From an uncultured Treponema sp. (GTDB lineage: Bacteria; Spirochaetota; Spirochaetia; Treponematales; Treponemataceae), in the NCBI GenBank assembly GCA_937915735.1, contig CALGGS010000023.1, positions 1 to 7,540 on the forward strand: DNA of 7,540 bases, in the 5' to 3' direction. The translations under genes were made by a program, and so were the position numbers. Shown piece after piece: positions 1 through 4,916 of the stretch (position 1 is its first letter; every line of letters begins with the position of its first letter). Under the pieces are notes generated by a model. The model was not told the DNA's origin. It made no database searches and saw only the letters and a program-made list of their open reading frames with translations.

Positions 1-28
1 CTTTCCCTACACGACGCTCTTCCGATCT
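1..28 (+). other. Illumina TruSeq adapter remnant (not biological)
   Basis: The first 28 bases match the 3' part of the TruSeq universal / read-1 adapter exactly, ending in the characteristic GCTCTTCCGATCT. Genomic sequence starts at base 29. The adapter marks a contig end made of untrimmed read sequence. It also creates a false stop codon (minus strand, bases 7-9) and six false C-terminal residues (DRKSVV) for the topoisomerase reading frame. Confidence 0.98.
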
Positions 29-609
29 ACCCGGCCAACAGGAAGCACTCCCCCGCCGTTTACCCTGTTTGAGACATAGCGTGTTGCGTTCATTCCGATG
101 AGCCAGTCAGCTTTCTGTCGTGCGAAGCCTTGTTTGGCAAGAAAGTCATAATCGGAAAGCGGTCGGGCATTTTTGATTCCGTCCAGAATCACATCTTTTG
201 TGAGAGCCTGAGAAACCCAAAACCTTCGGATATTGTCGGAATCAGTAATTTCGGCAGCATTCAGACATTCTCGCGCGATAATCTCCCCTTCTCTGTCCGC
301 GTCAGTCGCAATCAGGATTTCATCCGTTTTGTGATGTTTCAAAAGCGTAACGACATTCTTTGCGACATCTTTCAGGCTTTCGCTTGGTTTGTAGATGAAC
401 TTTTCGGGAATGACAGGAAGATTCTTCCAGCTTTTGAAGGAAGGATTGTAGGTGGCAGGTTCTGCCAGATTGAACAGATGCCCCACGCAGTTTGCGATTG
501 TAGTTTTTCCGACAGAACTTTTGTAGCATTTGTCTTTTGTGGAATAACTACAGCCCAGTGCCGAAGCGAAGTCTTTTGCCACGCTCGGTTTTTCGGTAAG
601 TATAATCAT
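29..609 (-). CDS. topB: DNA topoisomerase III-like (type IA), N-terminal part, cut by contig end
   Basis: Type IA topoisomerases nick one strand, hold the 5' end on a tyrosine and pass the other strand through; TopB-type enzymes are common on conjugative elements. Seen: N-terminal TOPRIM domain with the TopB-style start TEKPSVAK (catalytic Glu6) and ATDADREGEII at 101-111 (acidic triad D103, D105, E107 region). The type IA core motif follows at 163-177 (ARQKADWLIGMNATR), then LPVGRV at 189-194. In the family this continues QTPTL, but here adapter sequence begins after Val194, so the catalytic tyrosine and about two thirds of the usual 650-700 residues are missing from the contig, not necessarily from the gene. 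The ATG at 607-609 has AGGAAGAGG four bases upstream. It is divergent from the relaxase gene and has its own promoter. TopB rather than TopA is judged from the EKPSVA start. Confidence 0.93.
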
Positions 610-619
610 AAAACCTCTT

Positions 620-631
620 CCTGGGCAGGTC
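620..631 (-). promoter_or_regulatory. Leader motif GACCTGCCCAGG upstream of topB
   Basis: Read on the minus strand, GACCTGCCCAGG is followed by AAGAGGTTTT and the ATG. The same 12 bases precede the trbF ribosome binding site at 3071-3082. CCTG-CC-CAGG inside it is a perfect short palindrome, so it could be a protein site overlapping the Shine-Dalgarno or a conserved leader element. Confidence 0.45.
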
Positions 632-647
632 GAAGTTTGATTGGATT

Positions 648-676
648 AAGATAGTGATTTTGAGGAAGAGAATCAA
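648..676 (-). promoter_or_regulatory. Predicted sigma-70 promoter of the topoisomerase gene
   Basis: Read on the minus strand, TTGATT (671-676) and TATCTT (648-653) are separated by 17 bases, a good sigma-70 arrangement about 40 bases upstream of the ATG. The palindrome at 688-703 lies just upstream of the -35 box, where an activator or repressor could sit. The leader contains GACCTGCCCAGG immediately before the ribosome binding site. Confidence 0.5.
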
Positions 677-687
677 GCAATTTGTGA

Positions 688-703
688 TGTGCCAGATGGC
701 GCA
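688..703. repeat. Imperfect palindrome TGTGCCA-GA-TGGCGCA, copy 1
   Basis: Two 7-base arms that pair with one mismatch around a 2-base centre. It is preceded by GA, as is copy 2 at 919-934, so 16 of 18 bases agree between copies, differing only in the centre. It lies just upstream of the topoisomerase promoter. The size and symmetry suit a dimeric regulator; a relaxosome protein site is the alternative. Confidence 0.6.
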
Positions 704-770
704 AAGTTGCTAAAGTGGTGAAAGTTTCCTAAACCAACTGACCACAAGATAAATTTTTGTGGCGCAAAGT
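697..770 (+). repeat. Direct repeat TGGCGCAAAGT (697-707 and 760-770)
   Basis: Eleven identical bases occur 63 bases apart, about six helical turns, which would put both on the same DNA face. The first copy includes the right arm of palindrome copy 1. The second is a half-site in TTGTGGCGCA without a matching left arm. They may be iterated sites for one DNA-binding protein; chance is not excluded. Confidence 0.4.
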
Positions 771-859
771 AAGTTAAATCCTTGTAATGTCTACGCAGAT
801 TTGTAGCACGGGGTATTTTCGTGTGGCACATCCCTATTTTTGCCTTCTTTTCTGCTGTC

Positions 860-889
860 TTGACCTTTTACTTCCCGCTTCGATACATT
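860..889 (+). promoter_or_regulatory. Predicted sigma-70 promoter of the relaxase gene
   Basis: TTGACC (860-865) and TACATT (884-889) are 18 bases apart, 62 bases upstream of the relaxase ATG. The -35 box is identical to that of the trbF promoter, and both spacers carry CCCGCTT (874-880 here, 3042-3048 there). GACCTGTCCA follows at 895-904, where transcription would start, and palindrome copy 2 lies in the leader. Confidence 0.5.
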
Positions 890-894
890 TAATC

Positions 895-904
895 CGACCT
901 GTCC
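895..904 (+). promoter_or_regulatory. Leader motif GACCTGTCCA upstream of the relaxase
   Basis: Nine of ten bases match the GACCTGCCCA found in the leaders of the topoisomerase and trbF. It sits six bases after the -10 box, at or near the expected transcription start. It is the weakest of the three copies because it lacks the final AGG. Confidence 0.4.
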
Positions 905-918
905 ATATATCAATCTGA

Positions 919-934
919 TGTGCCAAGTGGCGCA
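919..934. repeat. Imperfect palindrome TGTGCCA-AG-TGGCGCA, copy 2
   Basis: Same arms as copy 1, differing only in the two central bases. It lies between the predicted relaxase promoter and its ribosome binding site (GGAG at 943-946), so a bound protein would block transcription, or an RNA hairpin could form close to the start codon. This placement suggests autoregulation of the relaxase gene. Confidence 0.6.
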
Positions 935-951
935 TTAAAAACGGAGCGTAT

Positions 952-2142
952 ATGGCGAATATCAAATCAATTTTTAGTCACCCCAAAAAAGAAAATCCTG
1001 AGAAAGACACAGGGCTTTATGACTGGCGAAGACCAGCGTACAAAAAAGACGATGTTGGGAACCTGAACAGGATTTTGAAAAATCTCACTAAAACAAAAAA
1101 TGCCAGATGGCACAAATCGCAGAATGGCGGTTTCGGGAGCAGCGGTTTTTATGTAAAGTCGGAAGGCTCGGAAAACTCACGCAAGCAGAGAGTCACTTTT
1201 AAGATGTCGATTGGACACTCAAAAGAATCTCATCTGAAATACCTGAAAACCTATATGCCTCAGACTGAGAAATCGGAAGTCGAGGAAAAGCCAGAATTAT
1301 TCGGAACTGAGCTTGCGGAATACGAAGCGAACATGGACAAAGACCATTTCAAATGTATTATCTCGCCGGAAAGTCAGAATGTGGACTTGAAGCTTTTGAC
1401 AGGAAAATTCATTGAGCGGCTGGAAAATCTTACGGGCTACAAACTCTACTGGGAAAGCTGCATCCACAATAATACCGCTCACCGTCACGCCCATCTTGCA
1501 ATCAACGGTACAGACAAGAATGGACGAAAGGTGTTTTTTGCAAAAGAGATGATTAAGGCGACAATGCGGGAAGTGCTTTCTGAAATGACAACAGCGATGA
1601 TAGGAGAGCGAAGTTATGAGGAAATCCAGGCTGCAAGGGAATGGCTTCCGCAATCAGCCAGATGGACGAGCCTTGACGACAGGTTGTTGCAATATGACGG
1701 AAAGATTTTTGCGAAAAATCTGGATCAGAGTTTACAGAACAGGCTTGCATATCTGACAACGATAAAACTTGCACAGAAAGAGGGTGCCTTTTTTACGCTG
1801 AATTCAGAATGGCAGGAAGTATTACAGGCAAGCGGACGATACAATTTGTTTCTTGATGAATTTCTCAAATCATCTACTTTACCCCTGCGTTTGTTTGAAG
1901 GAGGTAGCGTTTACGGAGTTGTTGAGAAGACAATCAATTTTGATAAAGACGAGAGCTGGAATGATGCGGTGATTATCCGTACAGGCAAAGAAAGAATTTA
2001 TGTCCCTGTTTATCAGCTTCACAAGGAAAATCTTGAAGGAAAGACTGTATCAATTTCCGCTCCTGCAGGTGGATTGAAGAAGCAGTTTTCAGAACGAAAT
2101 ATCCGTGTCGTTAATGATAAATCATACGGATTTGAAAGATAA
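952..2142 (+). CDS. MOBP-type (VirD2-like) conjugative relaxase
   Basis: Relaxases nick one strand at oriT, stay covalently bound to the 5' end and lead it through the secretion channel. Seen: the metal-binding motif III at 172-181, H172-x-N-T-(3)-H179-x-H181 followed by LAING, matches the HxNTxxxHxH pattern of VirD2-like MOBP enzymes. HLKYL at 94-98 (Tyr97) matches the HLRYL motif that probably carries the catalytic tyrosine, and FKCIISPES at 133-141 matches the FRFIVSPED motif. The ARWTSLDDRL stretch (236-245) and a C-terminal RL..L..IKLA...G.F.LN.EWQEVL segment (about 263-290) resemble the DUF3363 region. At 396 residues it is short; such relaxases are often 550-700. The ATG has CGGAG five to six bases upstream and there is no better in-frame start. 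The gene ends just before a strong hairpin. No coupling protein is visible in the window. Confidence 0.88.
   Translation: MANIKSIFSHPKKENPEKDTGLYDWRRPAYKKDDVGNLNRILKNLTKTKNARWHKSQNGGFGSSGFYVKSEGSENSRKQRVTFKMSIGHSKESHLKYLKTYMPQTEKSEVEEKPELFGTELAEYEANMDKDHFKCIISPESQNVDLKLLTGKFIERLENLTGYKLYWESCIHNNTAHRHAHLAINGTDKNGRKVFFAKEMIKATMREVLSEMTTAMIGERSYEEIQAAREWLPQSARWTSLDDRLLQYDGKIFAKNLDQSLQNRLAYLTTIKLAQKEGAFFTLNSEWQEVLQASGRYNLFLDEFLKSSTLPLRLFEGGSVYGVVEKTINFDKDESWNDAVIIRTGKERIYVPVYQLHKENLEGKTVSISAPAGGLKKQFSERNIRVVNDKSYGFER
1101..1112. repeat. Perfect palindrome TGCCA-GA-TGGCA inside the relaxase gene
   Basis: A perfect 5-base inverted repeat with the same GA centre as palindrome copy 1. Read on the minus strand the extended site is TGTGCCATCTGGCATT, sharing TGTGCCA-NN-TGGC with the two intergenic copies. 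It is 150 bases into the coding sequence (codons for AR-W-H), so it may be an extra regulator site or chance. Confidence 0.3.
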
Positions 2143-2158
2143 ATGAGATGTCAATATT

Positions 2159-2193
2159 GGCGGAGATTTCAAGTCAGACTTGGAATCTCCGCC
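2159..2193. terminator. Strong hairpin between convergent genes, probable bidirectional terminator
   Basis: Two 16-base arms (2159-2174 and 2178-2193) pair with one G-T type mismatch around a 3-base loop (CAG); the outer part GGCGGAGATT/AATCTCCGCC is perfect. It starts 17 bases after the relaxase stop and ends 6 bases before the stop of the convergent 70-residue gene. Neither strand has a clear T-run directly after the stem, so it may act as a transcript-stabilising or barrier hairpin rather than a classical intrinsic terminator. Confidence 0.7.
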
Positions 2194-2198
2194 AGTCG

Positions 2199-2411
2199 TT
2201 ACAAAGTAAATTCTTTCATTTCATCTTTTGTTAGAGGGCGACCTAACTTTTTTGAAAGTATAATGGCTTCCCTAAGACGAAATACTTTTCCATCGGAAGG
2301 CTCGGTAAGTCGTGAGTCTGGCATTGCTTCTCCGAATCGTAGAGCAACATCTGGTTCTTTGAATGTAATAGTATAATTATCACAAACAATAGGTTCTCTG
2401 ACGCTAATCAT
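2199..2411 (-). CDS. Small unknown protein paired with the GNAT-like gene (70 aa)
   Basis: I do not recognise a named family. The protein starts MISVREPIVC, probably a short beta strand region. It contains PDSRLTEPSDGK at 31-42 and a helical, charged C-terminus (REAIILSKKLGRPLTKDEMKEF, about 47-68). No signal peptide or membrane segment is seen. It lies three bases downstream of the GNAT-like gene's stop, and its ATG is preceded by a strong ribosome binding site (GAGGAGG, eight bases away, inside the end of the upstream gene). The two are almost certainly co-transcribed and translationally linked. A role as partner or antitoxin of the upstream protein is inference from the arrangement only; antitoxin genes more often come first. 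Confidence 0.75.
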   Translation of the reverse strand: MISVREPIVCDNYTITFKEPDVALRFGEAMPDSRLTEPSDGKVFRLREAIILSKKLGRPLTKDEMKEFTL

Positions 2412-2414
2412 ATA

Positions 2415-2939
2415 TTAAGCCTCCTCTGAAAAATATTTTTTTATAAGATTGATAGCAGAGTAACTATCAATAAACATATTCTGGTCGTCAATATTCTGAG
2501 CATTTAGAGTTTCTCTGTAATGTTCAACAAGATTTGTCTTTGCCTTAAACTGAACAAAACCTTCATTTCCAACATCCCAGCTTAATTTGCAAGCGATTGC
2601 AAACAAATGAGCACCAACACCTTGATAAATACCATGGCTTCCTCTATTAGAGGGAGAAGATTCTACAACATCAACATGAGTATAAAGCTGATTACGAATA
2701 TGTTTTAGTGCTATTAAGCCTTGTCTTTCATTTGTGTCTTTTAACAAAAGTTCGTAAACTTCGTATCCATTTGAGTGAGGAATGCTCCAATCAAAAAGCC
2801 AGCCAGCTATTTTCAAATTTTCTGCTTCAGCCTTTGTAATTGTTTTTGAAATAAGGCGATATTGAGTATCTTTTTCTTGTCCTGTTGCCCGTTCTACAAG
2901 GCAATTGGTTAGTCCGTCAATTTCAATATCAATTTCCAT
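2415..2939 (-). CDS. GNAT-like acetyltransferase-fold protein (174 aa)
   Basis: GNAT enzymes move an acetyl group from acetyl-CoA to amines on small molecules, proteins or, in some toxins, aminoacyl-tRNA. Seen: alternating strands at 59-68 (YEVYELLLKD) and 73-80, a core strand at 86-95, a glycine-containing acetyl-CoA loop and helix at 105-122 (YQGVGAHLFAIACKLSWD), then GFVQFKAKTNLVEHY (127-141), which resembles the last GNAT strand plus its FYEKLGF-like helix. The usual Gln/Arg of the (Q/R)xxGxG motif is Ile here, so catalysis is not certain. The length matches single-domain GNATs, including TacT/AtaT-type toxins. The gene has its own strong promoter, opposes the flanking conjugation genes and is AT-rich (63 G+C of 180 in 2461-2640 against 86 of 180 in trbF), suggesting separately acquired cargo. 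Substrate unknown. Confidence 0.8.
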   Translation of the reverse strand: MEIDIEIDGLTNCLVERATGQEKDTQYRLISKTITKAEAENLKIAGWLFDWSIPHSNGYEVYELLLKDTNERQGLIALKHIRNQLYTHVDVVESSPSNRGSHGIYQGVGAHLFAIACKLSWDVGNEGFVQFKAKTNLVEHYRETLNAQNIDDQNMFIDSYSAINLIKKYFSEEA

Positions 2940-2959
2940 ATCCGATTCCCCTAGGCTTT

Positions 2960-2988
2960 ATTATAGCATAGAAACTGAATTTTGTCAG
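2960..2988 (-). promoter_or_regulatory. Strong extended -10 promoter of the GNAT-like operon
   Basis: On the minus strand, CTGACA (2983-2988) and a perfect TATAAT (2960-2965) are 17 bases apart, with TGC directly before the -10 box (extended -10). It is the closest to consensus of any promoter in the window. Transcription would start near 2953, giving a very short leader of about 14 bases whose AGGGG serves as ribosome binding site for the ATG at 2937-2939. Confidence 0.75.
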
Positions 2989-3030
2989 ACTTTAAGAAGA
3001 ATGTGAATGATTTATGTACTAAATGAAATA

Positions 3031-3059
3031 TTGACCAAAAGCCCGCTTTTAGATATTCT
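3031..3059 (+). promoter_or_regulatory. Predicted sigma-70 promoter of the trb operon
   Basis: TTGACC (3031-3036) and TATTCT (3054-3059) are 17 bases apart and 32 bases upstream of the trbF start. The -35 box and a CCCGCTT in the spacer (3042-3048) are shared with the relaxase promoter. It is divergent from the cargo promoter 43 bases away. Confidence 0.55.
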
Positions 3060-3070
3060 GAAATTGTACT

Positions 3071-3082
3071 GACCTGCCCAGG
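3071..3082 (+). promoter_or_regulatory. Leader motif GACCTGCCCAGG overlapping the trbF ribosome binding site
   Basis: Twelve bases identical to the motif in front of topB (620-631, minus strand). The final GG is part of the GGGAGGT ribosome binding site, which lies only four bases before the TTG start. A protein bound here, or an RNA structure using it, could control trbF translation. Confidence 0.5.
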
Positions 3083-3090
3083 GAGGTACA

Positions 3091-3795
3091 TTGAGTTCAA
3101 AAAATTTCTTGCCAAAGGGAACCAACGCAACCCCTTTCAACCCGCAGCTCCAGCATTTTGACTATATTTGCGGTCAGGTGCAGCAGGAGAACCGGATTCT
3201 GAAATTCGTGGTTATTGTGGCTACCCTTTCTTTTTTTCTTTCCATCGGAATCACCATTTTTGCAGTCAGCCGCCCGGATTCAATTCCCGTACTTGTTACG
3301 ATGAATGATTTTGGCGAAACGCAGTACATCGGGCCTGTTTCCCGCAGAAACTATCAGAACTTCAATGTTCCCGAAGTTGCGGTTCAGGCACAGGTCAAAG
3401 AATTCATCAGCCTTACGAACACACTTTCCACTGATAAGACGGTGATGAAAAAATCAGTCGCAAAAACTTATCATCTTCTGACTTCTACAACAGCACAGAA
3501 GTATTCAACTCTTGTGCGTGAAAATAATCCATTCAAGGATTTTGGGAACCGCACGAAGGAAGTTATTTTCCAGACCGAACCGCTAAAACTTTCCGCAGAC
3601 ACTTATCAGGTTGATTATCAGATTATTACCCGCCAGCTTTCTGGGCAGATGATGAGCGATGAATCGTTCCGTGCGGTTATTACAATCAAAATGCTTCAGC
3701 CTTCGGACGAGGACATCAAGGATAATCCGCTTGGAATCTACATCACAGCTTTTGATATGAAGGCGATTGAAAACATATCAACAAAAACAAAATAA
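3091..3795 (+). CDS. trbF: Conjugal transfer protein TrbF (VirB8 family)
   Basis: VirB8/TrbF proteins are inner-membrane assembly factors of the type IV secretion channel, with a short cytoplasmic tail and a periplasmic NTF2-like domain. Seen: cytoplasmic residues 1-36, one membrane segment at about 37-59 (LKFVVIVATLSFF...), then a periplasmic domain. The family signature is near the C-terminus: YQVDYQIITRQLSG (172-185), a strand FRAVITIKML (193-202) and NPLGIYI (212-218). The length of 234 residues is normal. The start is a TTG: GGGAGG lies four bases upstream, and an in-frame TGA at 3070-3072 leaves no earlier ATG or GTG. First gene of the trb operon; trbG follows after 41 bases. Confidence 0.93.
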   Translation: MSSKNFLPKGTNATPFNPQLQHFDYICGQVQQENRILKFVVIVATLSFFLSIGITIFAVSRPDSIPVLVTMNDFGETQYIGPVSRRNYQNFNVPEVAVQAQVKEFISLTNTLSTDKTVMKKSVAKTYHLLTSTTAQKYSTLVRENNPFKDFGNRTKEVIFQTEPLKLSADTYQVDYQIITRQLSGQMMSDESFRAVITIKMLQPSDEDIKDNPLGIYITAFDMKAIENISTKTK

Positions 3796-3814
3796 GTCAC
3801 AAAACAATAAAAAA

Positions 3815-3831
3815 TACATCAAGAGGAGTAC
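3815..3831 (+). promoter_or_regulatory. Ribosome binding region of trbG, repeated in front of the Ig-like lipoprotein
   Basis: TACATCAAGAGGAGTAC contains the Shine-Dalgarno GAGGAG about eight bases before the trbG ATG. Sixteen of its 17 bases recur at 6377-6393 before the lipoprotein gene, whereas trbF and trbI use other sequences. The match goes well beyond the Shine-Dalgarno itself. Confidence 0.5.
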
Positions 3832-3836
3832 AACCA

Positions 3837-4916
3837 ATGAAAAGAAAACTTGCATATGTGCTTACGGTGAGCGTTCTGCTTACTTCATGCACGACCACAC
3901 AGAACATGGAACTTCCCAACGACTTTAAGGCAGAGTCACCCGAAGCCGCTCGTTCCATTGAGGAAGAAGAACAGCTTAACGAAGCTGACGAAAAGAACTT
4001 TCTGATGCAGGAAGAATTGAAGGTACAGGATGTTGAGGAAACAGTAGTCTATGTAGACCGTCCTGTTTATGTTCCTGAACAGCACGACAATCCCGAAACT
4101 GACAATAAGAAACTCACAGGCTATGATGCGGTAACTGACAGCCAGAAGCGGGCTACACAGAAGCCGGAGCATTATAAGAGCGGAACATTTTTCTATCAGT
4201 TCAACGATAACTTTGTATTTGAAGTCTACGCACAGCCCTATCATCTTACGGACATCGTTCTGGAAGAAGGCGAAGTCGTAATTGGAACTCCCCTGCTTTC
4301 GGAAGATGAATCGGTCTGGGAGTTGACGGCGGGAGTAGCAAAAAATCCGCTTACAGGAAAGGATGTGCAGCATCTTTTCGTAAAACCAGCCTATTCAAAG
4401 CAGGATTCCTCTCTTGTGATTATCACAGACCGCCGTGTTTATCATTTCCGCTTGCGTTCATTCTCGGACACGCACATGGCTATGGTGAAATTCTCATATC
4501 CGGTTGAAAAGAATGTCTGGGCAAAGAAGGAAGACCCGAATAAAGGTCGTGAGATTATAAGCGAATATCTGCGGGTATCAAATCCTGAGCTTCTTTCCTT
4601 CGACTACAAAATCAAATATTCACGATTCAAAAAGCCGGAGTTTTTGCCGAACCGCATTTATGACGACGGACAGTGCACCTATATTCAAGTTGAGCCGGTT
4701 GTCCTTCAGAAAAAGCTGCCTGTTCTGTTTAATGAGAAAAACGAAATCGTGAATTACAGCGTTCATAAAAACACTTTCGTGATTCCTCGCCTTATCAACA
4801 AGATCACACTCAGACTTGGGAAAGAAAAGGTTGTGGTTGAAAAGAAAGTCACGAAGAAAACCGACTTGGAAAAGACTGAACCAACGGAAGAATCTGAGGC
4901 TGGAGGTGATGAATGA
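3837..4916 (+). CDS. trbG: Conjugal transfer protein TrbG (VirB9 family), predicted lipoprotein
   Basis: VirB9/TrbG proteins join VirB10 (and usually the VirB7 lipoprotein) in the core complex that spans periplasm and outer membrane. Seen: a signal peptide MKRKLAYVLTVSVLLTS-C with a lipobox-like LLTSC (Cys18), an acidic linker (about 30-70), and an N-terminal VirB9 domain about 117-225 beginning FFYQFNDNFVFEVYAQPYHL. The C-terminal domain, about 252-336, has the family pattern PNRIYDDGQCTYIQ (271-284) and ITLRLGKEKVVV (323-334). It ends in a K/E-rich tail. At 359 residues it is longer than many VirB9 proteins (about 270-330) because of the linker and tail. Its stop overlaps the trbI start by ATGA, so the two are translationally coupled. 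Odd: no separate TrbH/VirB7 gene lies between trbG and trbI, and TrbG itself may be lipidated. Confidence 0.93.
   Translation: MKRKLAYVLTVSVLLTSCTTTQNMELPNDFKAESPEAARSIEEEEQLNEADEKNFLMQEELKVQDVEETVVYVDRPVYVPEQHDNPETDNKKLTGYDAVTDSQKRATQKPEHYKSGTFFYQFNDNFVFEVYAQPYHLTDIVLEEGEVVIGTPLLSEDESVWELTAGVAKNPLTGKDVQHLFVKPAYSKQDSSLVIITDRRVYHFRLRSFSDTHMAMVKFSYPVEKNVWAKKEDPNKGREIISEYLRVSNPELLSFDYKIKYSRFKKPEFLPNRIYDDGQCTYIQVEPVVLQKKLPVLFNEKNEIVNYSVHKNTFVIPRLINKITLRLGKEKVVVEKKVTKKTDLEKTEPTEESEAGGDE

Larger units (their letters stand above)
610..951. promoter_or_regulatory. Divergent intergenic region; candidate regulatory region / origin of transfer
   Basis: These 342 bases lie between the divergent topoisomerase and relaxase genes and hold no convincing gene. 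They contain a minus-strand promoter (648-676), a plus-strand promoter (860-889), two near-identical 16-base imperfect palindromes (688-703, 919-934) and an 11-base direct repeat (697-707, 760-770). A weak compound hairpin is possible: GTGGT/ACCAC at 715-719/741-745 around GTTT/AAAC at 724-727/731-734. MOBP relaxases usually act at an oriT next to their own gene, and inverted repeats beside the nick are typical, so this is the best oriT candidate in the window. I cannot identify a nick site with confidence; CTTCCTGG at 617-624 is only distantly like the RP4/VirD2 ATCCTG core. Confidence 0.5.

Noticed and set aside
130..654. 174-residue plus-strand open frame opposite the topoisomerase
   Set aside because: It lies antisense to a clear TOPRIM/type IA sequence, has no recognisable motif and no ribosome binding site of note.
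787..918. 43-codon open frame in the topB-relaxase intergenic region
   Set aside because: No Shine-Dalgarno before the ATG, a cysteine/leucine-rich composition typical of chance frames, and it runs through the relaxase promoter.
995..1000. ATCCTG, resembling the MOBP nick-site core
   Set aside because: It is inside the relaxase coding sequence without nearby inverted repeats, and the same hexamer or its complement occurs several more times in the window (for example in trbG), so it carries no weight.
2143..2376. 77-residue plus-strand frame directly after the relaxase stop
   Set aside because: It crosses the strong hairpin and lies antisense to the 70-residue gene, which has a good ribosome binding site and a tight link to its upstream gene.
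620..3082. The 12-base inverted repeats at 620-631 and 3071-3082 as ends of a transposon around the relaxase and cargo
   Set aside because: Both copies sit at the same place relative to a start codon, no transposase lies between them and no target-site duplication is visible; a shared leader motif explains them better.
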